Assembly (NCBI RefSeq): GCF_016863315.1
Contig: NZ_BOOQ01000032.1
Coordinates: 117,158 to 181,157, forward strand
Reading direction: 5' to 3'
DNA: 64,000 nucleotides
Source of the DNA: Planotetraspora silvatica
GTDB lineage: Bacteria > Actinomycetota > Actinomycetes > Streptosporangiales > Streptosporangiaceae
The notes beneath the pieces are model-generated. The model was given only the letters and a program-made list of their open reading frames with translations, was not told the origin of the DNA and made no database searches. The position numbers and the translations under genes are program-made. Each line of letters starts with the position of its first letter. The stretch's first letter is position 1. Shown piece after piece: positions 55,327 through 63,293 of this stretch.

Positions 55327-56211
55327 TCATGCGGTGAGTGACCGGTCCTCGTTGAGGGGCGTTCCGCCGTACCAGGGCAGCACGCCGCCGAAGCGGACGA
55401 GTTCGCCGTAGAAGGCCGGGTCGGCCCGCTCGGAGAGCAGCAGGTCGAGAATCGCCCTCGCGGCCTGCGCCGGCGACTGGGCCCGGCTGAAGTCCTCGAA
55501 CCACGGCCGTGACAGCGGAGTGTCCACGAGTCCGGGGCAGACCGCCGCGATGAGCGTGCCCTTGGGCAAGTCGGTCGCCCGCCGCTGTGCCGCGACCGCC
55601 CGCACCGCTGCGACCTGGGCCACCTTGGACGGCACGTTGAGCCAGCGCGGCCAGCCAAGTCCCTCCGACGTACCGGCGTGGACGGCGGCGCGCCAGGACT
55701 CGACGGCCTTGTCGACCTCGTCGAGCGACGCACCGTCGAACAGAGGGTGGAGCCGAGGGTCCAGATGACCGAGCGTGCCCAGGGAACTGGCCACGACGAC
55801 CAGTCGTCCGCCGGGGCGCAGCACCGGGCCGAACGAGCGCAACATCGCGTGCGTGCCCCCGTTGGCGACGGCGATGAATTCATCGGCCTGCTCGGACTGC
55901 GGCCGGTCCCGGGTGAGCAGGGCGCTCGCGTTGGACACCACGATATCCAGCCCGCCGTGGCGCTCGCCGAGTTCGGCGGCCATCTCGGCCACGGCGCCCG
56001 CGTCGGTGACGTCGAGCACCCGGCCCTCCACCCGGCTCCTCGTCCCGGGGGCCTTCGCGACGAGTGCGGCGGCGTCCGTGACCCGCCGAGCGTCTCGTCC
56101 GGTGAGCAGGACCACGTCGTCCGGGCCCATCCGGGCGGCCAGTCCCTCGACGAGCGCGAAGCCGATGCCCTTGTTGGCCCCGGTGACCAGGGCGACACGT
56201 AAGGATTCCAT
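55327..56211 (-). CDS. Short-chain dehydrogenase/reductase
   Basis: 294 residues from ATG 56211. The cofactor motif is ALVTGANKGIGFALVEGLA, the NAG-equivalent is VVSNASALLT, and CPGLVDTPLSRPW follows the catalytic region. The usual YxxxK is hard to place (the segment after VVVASSLGTLGHLD is rearranged), as in carbonyl-reductase-like SDRs with an insertion. It is divergent from the LysR regulator, which probably controls it. Confidence 0.85.
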   Translation of the reverse strand: MESLRVALVTGANKGIGFALVEGLAARMGPDDVVLLTGRDARRVTDAAALVAKAPGTRSRVEGRVLDVTDAGAVAEMAAELGERHGGLDIVVSNASALLTRDRPQSEQADEFIAVANGGTHAMLRSFGPVLRPGGRLVVVASSLGTLGHLDPRLHPLFDGASLDEVDKAVESWRAAVHAGTSEGLGWPRWLNVPSKVAQVAAVRAVAAQRRATDLPKGTLIAAVCPGLVDTPLSRPWFEDFSRAQSPAQAARAILDLLLSERADPAFYGELVRFGGVLPWYGGTPLNEDRSLTA

Positions 56212-56253
56212 GTGACCAGGCTAGGAAGACGCCAGACATGCGTCCAACGAAAG

Positions 56254-56276
56254 TTATGCACACCTGGTATGCGTAA
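56254..56276. promoter_or_regulatory. Candidate LysR box between SDR and LysR genes
   Basis: TTATGC-N11-GCGTAA, an imperfect dyad in the 70-bp gap between the divergent genes, ends 5 bases before the LysR start. The size suits a LysR-type half-site pair. Confidence 0.4.
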
Positions 56277-56281
56277 TATTC

Positions 56282-57205
56282 ATGGACTTCACGAACGCCT
56301 CGCTGACCGAACTCCGGGTCTTCCGCGAGGTGGCCGAGCGAGGCACGCTCACGTCCGCGGCGGCCGCGCTGGGCTACACCCAGTCGGCGGTCTCCCGGCA
56401 GATCTCCGCACTGGAACGGGCGGCCGGCGTCCCACTGCTGGAACGGCGACGCGACGGGGTGCGGCTGACCGCGGCCGGGCACATCGTGTTGCGGCGGGCC
56501 ACGACGGTGCTCGACCAGATCGACGCCACCGCACGCGAACTCGCCGGCCTGCCCGCCGAGGCCGGGACCGTACGGGTCGGCTGGTTCACCAGTGCGGGCG
56601 CCTTCCTGGTTCCCAGTGCCATCGCCGCTCTGCGCCGCACTCACCCCGCCATCAGGGTCATCTCGCGGGAGGGCAGCACACCCGCGCTGGTCCGCGCGTT
56701 GCGGGCCGGCAGCGTGGATCTCGCGGTGCTGGCATCGGCGCCGCCGTTCCGTCCGCCCGACGCCGAATCACCTCCGCTGGAACTGCTGACACTCGCCGAG
56801 CGCAGCCTGCGTCTTGCGGTGCCCGCCACCCACCCGTTCGCCAGGCGTGACTCCGTCGACGTCGCCGACCTGCGCGGTCAGCGCTGGATCGCCGGCCCGT
56901 CCACCGGTGAGGAGCAGTTGATGGGCGTCTGGCCCGGGCTGGACGAACGTCCCGAGATCGCGCACACCGCCCGTGACTGGCTGGCCAAGCTTCATCTCGT
57001 CGCCGCCGGGTGCGGGCTGACCACGGTCCCGGCGTCGCTCACGCCGACCGCGCCTTCAGGCGTGCGGATCGTGGCGGTGCACGGCGGCCCCCAGGAACAG
57101 CGGCGCATCCTGCTGGCACGGCTTCCGCACCCGCTGACGGAGCCCGTCGCCCGCCTTTCGGAAGCCCTGCGGGCAGCCGCGTCCGAGAGTGGCGCGGCGC
57201 CCTGA
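56282..57205 (+). CDS. LysR-family transcriptional regulator
   Basis: 307 residues from ATG 56282. The N-terminal winged HTH is FREVAERGTLTSAAAALGYT followed by QSAVSRQISALERAAGVPLL. The effector domain begins near residue 92 (GTVRVGWFTSAGAFLVPSAI). There is no Shine-Dalgarno, so translation may be leaderless. The adjacent divergent SDR gene is the likely target. Confidence 0.92.
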   Translation: MDFTNASLTELRVFREVAERGTLTSAAAALGYTQSAVSRQISALERAAGVPLLERRRDGVRLTAAGHIVLRRATTVLDQIDATARELAGLPAEAGTVRVGWFTSAGAFLVPSAIAALRRTHPAIRVISREGSTPALVRALRAGSVDLAVLASAPPFRPPDAESPPLELLTLAERSLRLAVPATHPFARRDSVDVADLRGQRWIAGPSTGEEQLMGVWPGLDERPEIAHTARDWLAKLHLVAAGCGLTTVPASLTPTAPSGVRIVAVHGGPQEQRRILLARLPHPLTEPVARLSEALRAAASESGAAP

Positions 57206-57206
57206 C

Positions 57207-57710
57207 TCAGGCCGAGGGTGTCAGCCCCGCCAGGGTGACGGCGATCAGGCGGTGGACGGCGTCCTGACCGGGGACGCTACCGGCCGCCGTCAAGGCGTGC
57301 AGGCAGTATGCGGCCAGTTCATCGGCGGCCACGTCGTCGCGGACGTCTCCGTCTTGGGCGGCCTCGGCGATCAGGCTTCGGACGAAGTCGAGGAGTCGTC
57401 GCTGGGCACAGTCGACGTGTTCGCTGCGATGCAGCAGCGTGGCGAGTTCTCCGCCATGGTGGCGCGCCGAATGATGCTGAATGTGGGCGTAGGTGCGCAC
57501 GACGGCGCGCAGGCGTACGACTGCCGAAGCGGCCTGATCGGCGGCGGCGGCGAGCCGGCGCAGGCTCAGATCCCGACCGAACGGGCCAGCCGCTACCTCG
57601 TCCAGTTCTGTCAACACGCCTCCACCATGGGCGGCGGCCATACCCACCGCATGCACCGGCACGGAACGACGCCCCACCGCGAGGTGCAGGTGCCGGCGCA
57701 GCTCCGCCAA
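57207..57710 (-). pseudogene. Truncated regulator, TetR C-terminal-like fragment
   Basis: About 167 codons. The right part (RLRAVVRTYAHIQHHSARHH, RRLLDFVRSLIAEAAQDGDV, DELAAYCLHALTAAGSVPGQ) resembles a helical ligand-binding domain of TetR-type regulators. No DNA-binding helix-turn-helix precedes it: the frame upstream (to about 57800) is open but gives only weak similarity to a regulator and runs into the terminator of the next gene. It therefore looks like a decayed or N-terminally lost gene. A novel HTH-less protein cannot be excluded. Confidence 0.5.
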
Positions 57711-57773
57711 GCTGAGGAGACGGAGGACCGCGTGGAGGCGGCGCCGCGACCCGGCGGCCGCGCAGGTGAGAGA

Positions 57774-57798
57774 GCCCTCCCGGATGATCCGAGAGGGC
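57774..57798 (-). terminator. Terminator after the NmrA-like gene
   Basis: GCCCTCCCGGA (57774-57784) pairs with TCCGAGAGGGC (57788-57798) with one mismatch and a 3-base loop, 36 bases beyond the stop at 57834. Confidence 0.7.
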
Positions 57799-57833
57799 CC
57801 GTGAGCTGGAACCCGGGTCTCACCGCCGGGGTC

Positions 57834-58679
57834 TTACCGGAAGGCGGCGATGTGGCGCTGGACCCAGTCGGCGAAGGTGCGGGGCGTACGCCCGAGGACC
57901 CGCTCGACGTCAGGGCTGATCCGCTGCTCGGCGAGAGTGGGCTCGCCGAGGATGTCGAGGGTGGTCTCGACCACGAGTTCGGGCATGAACTGCAGCATCT
58001 GCGCCCGAGCCTCTTCGCGGGTCTGCTCGATGAACCGGATGGGCTCGCCGAGCGCGTCGCCGATCGCCTCGGCTCGCTGCCGGGGTGTGCCGAGGTCGGG
58101 CCCGGTCAACTCGTAGAACCGCCCGGTGTGACCGTCCTCGCGCAGGGTCGTGGCGGCGACCCCGGCGATGTCGGCCGGGTCGACGGTCGGCAGGCCGACA
58201 TCGCCGAACGGCGCGGCGACCGTCCGGCCGGTACGGATCGACCCGGCCCAGGCGTACGCGTTGGAGTGGAAGCCGCCGGGCCGCAGGATCGTCCAGTCCA
58301 TGCCCGACTGCCGGACGGCGTCCTCCCTGGACCGTCCCACGTCCCCGTGGGAGGACGACTGCGTCCGGGTCACGACTCCCTGGGAGGACAGCCACACGAC
58401 GCGTCCCACTCCGCCGGCCTTCGCGACGTCGAGGATGTCCTGTGGGCTGAAGGGGTGCGCGCTGCCGCCACCGTCGTGGAGGAACAGCGCGTCGGCACCG
58501 TCGAAAACAGGCCGGAGGCTCTCGGGGTCGGTCATGTCCGCCTGGGCGTGCCGGACGCCCTCCGGCACGCCCGCGTCCGAGACCCCTCGGGAGACCGCCG
58601 TAACCTGCTCGCCGGCTTCCGCGAGCGCCTGCACGAGCGGTCGGCCGACGTTGCCGGTCGCTCCCATTACTACGATCAT
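57834..58679 (-). CDS. NmrA-like NAD(P)-binding protein
   Basis: 281 residues from ATG 58679 with GGGGAG upstream. MIVVMGATGNVGRPLVQALA is the N-terminal nucleotide fold, and VVWLSSQGVVTRTQSSSHGD and DWTILRPGGFHSNAYAWAG follow in the atypical-SDR pattern. Such proteins reduce quinones or sense redox cofactor state. It is divergent from an HxlR regulator, a pairing common for redox-responsive control. Confidence 0.88.
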   Translation of the reverse strand: MIVVMGATGNVGRPLVQALAEAGEQVTAVSRGVSDAGVPEGVRHAQADMTDPESLRPVFDGADALFLHDGGGSAHPFSPQDILDVAKAGGVGRVVWLSSQGVVTRTQSSSHGDVGRSREDAVRQSGMDWTILRPGGFHSNAYAWAGSIRTGRTVAAPFGDVGLPTVDPADIAGVAATTLREDGHTGRFYELTGPDLGTPRQRAEAIGDALGEPIRFIEQTREEARAQMLQFMPELVVETTLDILGEPTLAEQRISPDVERVLGRTPRTFADWVQRHIAAFR

Positions 58680-58771
58680 GAACAGCTCCCCTGAGTGGTT
58701 CTCAACGCCCGATCCGGGCGAAGGCATCGCGGTCTTGCTGCGACTCGGCGACGCTAACACCGTCGGTATAG

Positions 58772-58781
58772 TAGGTACCTA
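58772..58781. promoter_or_regulatory. Palindromic candidate HxlR operator
   Basis: TAGGTACCTA, a perfect 10-bp palindrome in the divergent NmrA/HxlR promoter region, 30 bases before the HxlR start. HxlR proteins bind such GTAC-centred dyads next to their own genes. Confidence 0.5.
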
Positions 58782-58811
58782 GAAGAAAGTGACTATCTCC
58801 AGGGGATGCGC

Positions 58812-59204
58812 ATGGCTGACAACACGACCTGGACGGCACTCGCGTCGACCGACCCCGAACACGCCTGTCCGATCAGCCCAGTCGTCGACATCGTGTTCAG
58901 CCGATGGACCACACCGATCCTGTGGACCCTCAACGCGGACGGCCGGCAACGGTTCGTCGAGTTGCAACGACGGATCACCACGATCACCCCGAAGGTGCTC
59001 ACCCAGCGGCTGCGGCAACTCGAACGCGACGGCATGATCGTGCGCACCTACTACCCCGAGGTCCCCCCTCGGGTCGAATACGAGATCAGCGAACTCGGCC
59101 GCAGCCTCGCTCCGCTGTTCGCCCATCTCGCCGAATGGGCCACCACCAACCTCGACAAAGTCGAGCACGCGCGAAACGACTACGACACCGATCCGGCCCA
59201 GTAG
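58812..59204 (+). CDS. HxlR-family winged-helix regulator
   Basis: 130 residues from ATG 58812, with AGGGG 6 bases upstream (ATG 58806 is too close). The HxlR core is CPISPVVDIVFSRWTTPILW, FVELQRRITTITPKVLTQRL, RQLERDGMIVRTYYPEVPPR and VEYEISELGRSLAPLFAHLA. The single N-terminal Cys could be a redox sensor as in HypR-type members. It likely represses the divergent NmrA gene. Confidence 0.92.
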   Translation: MADNTTWTALASTDPEHACPISPVVDIVFSRWTTPILWTLNADGRQRFVELQRRITTITPKVLTQRLRQLERDGMIVRTYYPEVPPRVEYEISELGRSLAPLFAHLAEWATTNLDKVEHARNDYDTDPAQ

Positions 59205-59251
59205 CGCGCCGGCGAGGACGGGTTGTCGGTGCCGCCTGCGACCATCCGTCC

Positions 59252-59929
59252 ATGCCGGCATCAGATCTCGCCCCCATCTCCTCCCACTGGGACACAGCCG
59301 CCGAGAGCTTCGACGACGAGGCCGACCACGGGCTCCGCGATCCTCAGGTCCGTGATGCCTGGGGGCGCCGCCTCGCCGGATGGCTCCCCGGCTCGCCCTG
59401 CGACATCCTCGATCTGGGCTGCGGAACCGGCTCGTTGACCCTGCTCCTTGCCCAGTGGGGTCATCGGCCCGTCGGAGTCGACCTGTCCCCACGCATGATC
59501 GAGCAGGCAGCCGGGAAGCTCTCCGCCGCCGGCTTCGACATCCCGTTGATGGTGGGAGATGCGAGCGACCCGCCCACAGCAGCGCATGAACCGTTCGACG
59601 TGATCCTCGTCCGCCACCTCCTGTGGACGCTCCCCGCTCCTGAGGGAGCACTTCGGCGCTGGTTGAACCTGCTACGGCCCGACGGACGCCTGGTGCTCGT
59701 CGAAGGACACTGGCAGACCTCGGCGAACAGCACCCCTTACGCGCCCGGATCGCCAGAATTACCCTGGCTCGGCGGCGTGACCGCTGAACGACTGATCGAG
59801 GCGCTCGAACCTCTGGCCGTCGTGGACCGCCACGAACAGCTCACCGACCCGGCGCTGTGGGGCCGCCCGATCGGGGACGAGCGGTACGTCGTGATCGCTC
59901 ATCGCAAGCCCGGCGGCAGATCCTGCTAG
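59252..59929 (+). CDS. Class I SAM-dependent methyltransferase
   Basis: 225 residues from ATG 59252. Motif I is ILDLGCGTGSLTLLLAQWG, followed by VGVDLSPRMIEQAAGKL, VILVRHLLWTLPAPEGALRR and LRPDGRLVLVEGHWQ. The order fits a small-molecule methyltransferase (UbiE/Methyltransf_11-like). The substrate is unknown; the neighbours give no pathway. Confidence 0.9.
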   Translation: MPASDLAPISSHWDTAAESFDDEADHGLRDPQVRDAWGRRLAGWLPGSPCDILDLGCGTGSLTLLLAQWGHRPVGVDLSPRMIEQAAGKLSAAGFDIPLMVGDASDPPTAAHEPFDVILVRHLLWTLPAPEGALRRWLNLLRPDGRLVLVEGHWQTSANSTPYAPGSPELPWLGGVTAERLIEALEPLAVVDRHEQLTDPALWGRPIGDERYVVIAHRKPGGRSC

Positions 59930-59984
59930 CAAGATCCCGTGCGGGAACGTCGTCTCCGTGTTCGACCATCGCTATTCTGCGGCA

Positions 59985-60485
59985 ATGCCGGGTTCTGTGG
60001 ACCGTCCCTTGCTGTTCCTCGACGTCGATGGACCACTCATTCCGTTCGGGGCGCCACAGCCGCATCTCGGTGCGCACTCAGGTCACGAGGCAGGACCGCA
60101 AGCAGGCTCAAACCCGCTGCTGGCCAGGATCGATCCCCGGCACGGGCCACGGTTGTCGGCGCTGCCGTGTGACCTGGTGTGGGCGACGACATGGATGGCC
60201 GATGCGAACGAAGTGATTGCCCCGTTGCTCGGCTTGCCCGAGTTGCCGGTACTGGATTGGCCGGACTCGGAGGAGGAGGGCCCGCTGCACTGGAAGACCC
60301 GCGGCCTCGTCGAGTGGGCGGCTGGGCGCCCGTTCGTCTGGGTGGATGACGAAATCACCGATGCCGATCGCTTCTGGGTCTCCGCTCACCATCACGGACA
60401 GGCTCTCCTCCACCGCGTTGACCCTCAGCGCGGTCTCACACGTACCGACTTCGCCGTCGTCGCCGACTGGTTGGCACAGCTATAG
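59985..60485 (+). CDS. HAD-like domain protein
   Basis: 166 residues from ATG 59985 (GTG 59958 would add nine). The nucleophile motif is PLLFLDVDGPLIPFG, the second motif region LVWATTWMADANEVI, and the metal-binding acids are in FVWVDDEITDADRF. It is compact, without a clear cap domain. This is an uncharacterised actinobacterial HAD group, perhaps a small phosphatase. Confidence 0.8.
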   Translation: MPGSVDRPLLFLDVDGPLIPFGAPQPHLGAHSGHEAGPQAGSNPLLARIDPRHGPRLSALPCDLVWATTWMADANEVIAPLLGLPELPVLDWPDSEEEGPLHWKTRGLVEWAAGRPFVWVDDEITDADRFWVSAHHHGQALLHRVDPQRGLTRTDFAVVADWLAQL

Positions 60486-60531
60486 CCGATCCAGCCACGG
60501 GCATCGTTGCCACTCGGTGACCTCTGGTGGC

Positions 60532-61161
60532 TCAGAATCCGATGGCTTCGCGGAGTAACAAGACGATGCCGCGCCCGGGCTCGAGTTCCGCGTTGAGGAT
60601 GAGGAGGCGGTTGAGGGCGCTGGGCTGCCCGTAGACCCCCTGGGCGCGGACGTTTTCCAGCGGAAGGCAGTGGTCTTCGACGCGGCGCAGCGCGGTGCCC
60701 AGGTCGGGTACCACCTTCTGCGCCCCGACGATCCAGATCGCGCGGCCGGCGCCGCCGGCGTAGCCGGGCAGTTGGCTTCCACTGGCCGAGGCGATCACAA
60801 GGGAGCCGGTTTCGGTGACCGCGTGGACGCTGCCCACGATGACGTCGGGGCTAGCGATCATCCGCCAGATGTCGCGGGCGCCGGTGGCGCGGTCCGTGGC
60901 CAGGGTGCGTGACTTGATGGCGTCGTAGCGTCCGCTGGTGTTGATGTCCTCATCGATGCCGGACAGGCGGAGGGTCTCGCTGGCCCCGGTGAACACGCTG
61001 GCGCCCTCGGGAATCAGATCTTTGATGCGGGTACGTGCGGCGGCGGCGTCATCGAGGATTTCGACGGCGAAATTGTTCGCCGTCAGTGCGGCAGCCACCC
61101 GCTCCAGGCGCTCCGCGGACGCCGGGTCAGTGAACGGTGGTGCCGGAACCGAGATGGTCAT
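60532..61161 (-). CDS. LUD-domain protein (LutC/YkgG-like)
   Basis: 209 residues from ATG 61161. Landmarks of the LUD fold: RIKDLIPEGASVFTGASETL, the nucleotide/substrate region ASPDVIVGSVHAVTETGSLV, and the Gly-rich ASASGSQLPGYAGGAGRAIW with VVPDLGTALRRVEDH. In lactate utilisation operons LutC joins LutA and LutB; those partners are absent here, so its role is open. It is divergent from the ECF41 sigma gene across a large dyad. Confidence 0.87.
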   Translation of the reverse strand: MTISVPAPPFTDPASAERLERVAAALTANNFAVEILDDAAAARTRIKDLIPEGASVFTGASETLRLSGIDEDINTSGRYDAIKSRTLATDRATGARDIWRMIASPDVIVGSVHAVTETGSLVIASASGSQLPGYAGGAGRAIWIVGAQKVVPDLGTALRRVEDHCLPLENVRAQGVYGQPSALNRLLILNAELEPGRGIVLLLREAIGF

Positions 61162-61270
61162 GGTGCCTCCTGGGCTGGTCGTGGTGTGGCGAGTCGTAGC
61201 GCGGCCGGATCGGCGTTGCCCGGTCGGGCGGGCGGTGCCGTACTCGCTGGATGATGTGTTCGTCTCAGCA

Positions 61271-61343
61271 GTTCGACAACGCGACTCCCAGGAATGTGAG
61301 GCGCCGCGCCGGCCTCACATTCCGATGCGCTGTCTTGTCGAAC
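61271..61343. repeat. 73-bp two-tier dyad in the LUD/sigma intergenic region
   Basis: Outer arms GTTCGACAA (61271-61279) and TTGTCGAAC (61335-61343), inner arms GGAATGTGAGGC (61291-61302) and GCCTCACATTCC (61312-61323), all perfect and sharing one centre (61307). It lies between divergent genes and could be a paired operator. Confidence 0.85.
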
Positions 61344-61382
61344 CGGTGAGGGCAGATGCGACCGATGGAGGCCGGCGACGCT

Positions 61383-62309
61383 ATGACCACCCCATCCGAG
61401 CCAGGACACGGCCGGCCCCATCCGCGCCTGAGCGCGATCATGAGTGAGCGGCGTCAGCTGATCAATCTCACCTACCGGCTGCTGGGCTCCCAGGCCGAAG
61501 CGGAAGATGCCGTACAAGAAGCCTTCGCCCGGTGGTACGCCCTGTCGCGGCAGCAGCAGGACGCCATCGAATCCCCCGGCGCCTGGCTGACCACGGTCGC
61601 CAGCCGCATCTGCCTCAACCTGCTCAGCTCGGCACGGGCCAGGCGAGAGAGCTACGTGGGCGAATGGATCCCTGAGCCGCTGCCCGAACGCATGGAGTGG
61701 TCGGGTGGCGCCCCCGATGACCCGGCCGACCGGGTCACCCTCGACGAGTCGGTCAACATGGCCTTCCTCGTCGTGCTCGAATCGATGACCCCGGCCGAGC
61801 GCGTCGCGTTCATCCTCCACGACGTCTTCCGCTACTCCTTCGCGGAGATCGCCGAGATCGTCGGCCGTACGCCGGCGGCATGCCGCCAGCTGGCCTCATC
61901 AGCCCGCCGCCGCATCCGTGCCTCCCGGGCTCCCGCCACGCCGGCAGCCCGGCAGGCCGCCATCGTCAAGGCTTTCAAGGCGGCATGGGAAGCCAAGGAC
62001 ATCGACGCCCTCATCGGCCTGCTCGACCCCAACGCCACGGCGATCGCCGACGGCGGGGGGCTCGCCACTACTTTCCTGCGTCCTATCGAAGGCGGCGAGC
62101 AGATCGCACGCGCCTGGGTCGAAATCGCCAACCGAGCGCCCAGCGACATGACGTTCCTGGAACGCACGGTCAACGGCCAGCCCGGCCTGGTCGCTCAGCA
62201 AGACGGCGTCACCATCACGGTGTTCGCGTTCGACGTCGCAGGCGACAGGATCAAGCACATCTGGGTGGTACGCAACCCCGAGAAACTCCGGCCCTGGACG
62301 ACCGGCTGA
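61383..62309 (+). CDS. ECF41-type sigma factor with C-terminal SnoaL-like domain
   Basis: About 308 residues from ATG 61383 (upstream in-frame ATGs at 61356 and 61365 are possible). Sigma region 2 is RRQLINLTYRLLGSQAEAED with AVQEAFARWYAL; region 4 is MTPAERVAFILHDVFRYSFA and EIAEIVGRTPAACRQLASSA. The C-terminal NTF2/SnoaL part (AFKAAWEAKDIDALIGLLDP, then the NPEKLRPW-type ending) is the fused regulatory domain that defines this group, so no anti-sigma gene is expected. The divergent LUD gene is its probable target, as ECF41 factors usually control a neighbour. Confidence 0.93.
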   Translation: MTTPSEPGHGRPHPRLSAIMSERRQLINLTYRLLGSQAEAEDAVQEAFARWYALSRQQQDAIESPGAWLTTVASRICLNLLSSARARRESYVGEWIPEPLPERMEWSGGAPDDPADRVTLDESVNMAFLVVLESMTPAERVAFILHDVFRYSFAEIAEIVGRTPAACRQLASSARRRIRASRAPATPAARQAAIVKAFKAAWEAKDIDALIGLLDPNATAIADGGGLATTFLRPIEGGEQIARAWVEIANRAPSDMTFLERTVNGQPGLVAQQDGVTITVFAFDVAGDRIKHIWVVRNPEKLRPWTTG

Positions 62310-62310
62310 C

Positions 62311-62415
62311 GCGTGTCTCCGTCCCATCGGGTCCGCTGAGGACATCTACCGCAAGCGGATCCGGCCCGTGCTCCAGGGCGGCGGGGTCGTCATGGACCCC
62401 ATCTTCGAGACCTAG
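62311..62415 (+). pseudogene. C-terminal relic of a tyrosine recombinase (integrase)
   Basis: A short coding-like stretch reading SAEDIYRKRIRPVLQ then GGGVVMDPIFET and a stop (TAG 62413-62415). Actinobacterial phage-type integrases end in this way (vYRkxiRPvi...gamDriF), so this is likely the 3' end of a lost integrase. The rest is absent; the ECF41 gene lies directly upstream. No tRNA or attachment site is visible. The stop shares CTAG with the stop of the next, opposite-strand gene. Confidence 0.5.
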
Positions 62416-62936
62416 ATCGTGCGCTCAATGGCGGCTGCGATGTCCTTGGCCACCTCAGACGGCGAGACAGCCGCGGTGTCAATGACCTCTCCTTCGCGGC
62501 TGAGCCAGGTGAACGACTCGCGATACTTCGGCAGATGATCCAGGCGCCACTGCCGGGCACCGATCTCGACCGCGTCACTCTCGATCCGCTGAGTGAGGGT
62601 GCCCTCATCCGCGTGAAGCACGAAGTGATGGAGAGGAATGCCTGCGTCTCGGAGACCTGTACGGATCTCCTCCCAGTACTGCTCGACAAGAACTGATTGC
62701 GGCATGACGAGAACCCCGCCGACATACTCGAGCACGTGCGAGGCCGTCTCCACGACGAGGCCACGCCATGGCCTCCAGTGCTGAAAGTCCTCGACCTTCG
62801 GAAGGCCCGAGATGTGCCGGAGCATGAAGCCGACCTGCTCAGGATCGAAGTAGTGCGCCTCGGGGATGAGGGACACGAGTTCCTTCGCGGTGCTCGTCTT
62901 GCCTGCACCGAACGTCCCGTTCAGCCAGATAATCAC
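62412..62936 (-). CDS. TmrB-like P-loop ATPase
   Basis: 174 residues from ATG 62936. Walker A is MIIWLNGTFGAGKTSTAKEL at the very N-terminus, with YFDPEQVGFMLRHIS next. PLHHFVLHADEGTLTQRIES and LDHLPKYRESFTWLS complete an adenylate-kinase-like small-molecule kinase fold. The relatives include the tunicamycin-resistance protein TmrB. Actual resistance is not shown here. Confidence 0.87.
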   Translation of the reverse strand: MIIWLNGTFGAGKTSTAKELVSLIPEAHYFDPEQVGFMLRHISGLPKVEDFQHWRPWRGLVVETASHVLEYVGGVLVMPQSVLVEQYWEEIRTGLRDAGIPLHHFVLHADEGTLTQRIESDAVEIGARQWRLDHLPKYRESFTWLSREGEVIDTAAVSPSEVAKDIAAAIERTI

Positions 62937-63293
62937 GACGGTCAGCGTAGCCGGAGTGCCTACGCCAGGGACCGCGTCTTCACATCATGATCGAAAAGAG
63001 GGCGGGCATTCCTGGCCCAGCCTGAAACGCATCGCGCCGTTCCCGAGAATCGGCATCCGGATCGGCACCCCCGTACCCGAAATCTCCACAGCCGTCGAGC
63101 GAAGCAGTCGGTGAATGACAAATGACAACAAATGGTGTCATCGCCACGGGCGGGCGAAGTCAGTCACAACCTCATCACGACGCCACAAAGTATGACAACC
63201 GACACAAATACCAAATCGTCGTCATGGCATGACCGCTCAAGCTCCTGGGCGTACGACATTCCAGGAGCGCTCTCACGGGGAGACCGCCAGCAC
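62937..63293. other. Intergenic region before the terminal secreted-protein gene
   Basis: No supported gene. It is AT-richer at its end and contains an inverted repeat ATGACA (63122-63127)/TGTCAT (63136-63141) 150 bases before the start codon, a possible operator. Confidence 0.4.

Noticed and set aside
55302..56261. Extended frame joining the 59-residue peptide to a longer upstream reading
   Set aside because: The extra sequence lies in the SDR gene in another frame; the GTG at 55301 has the proper AGGAGG.
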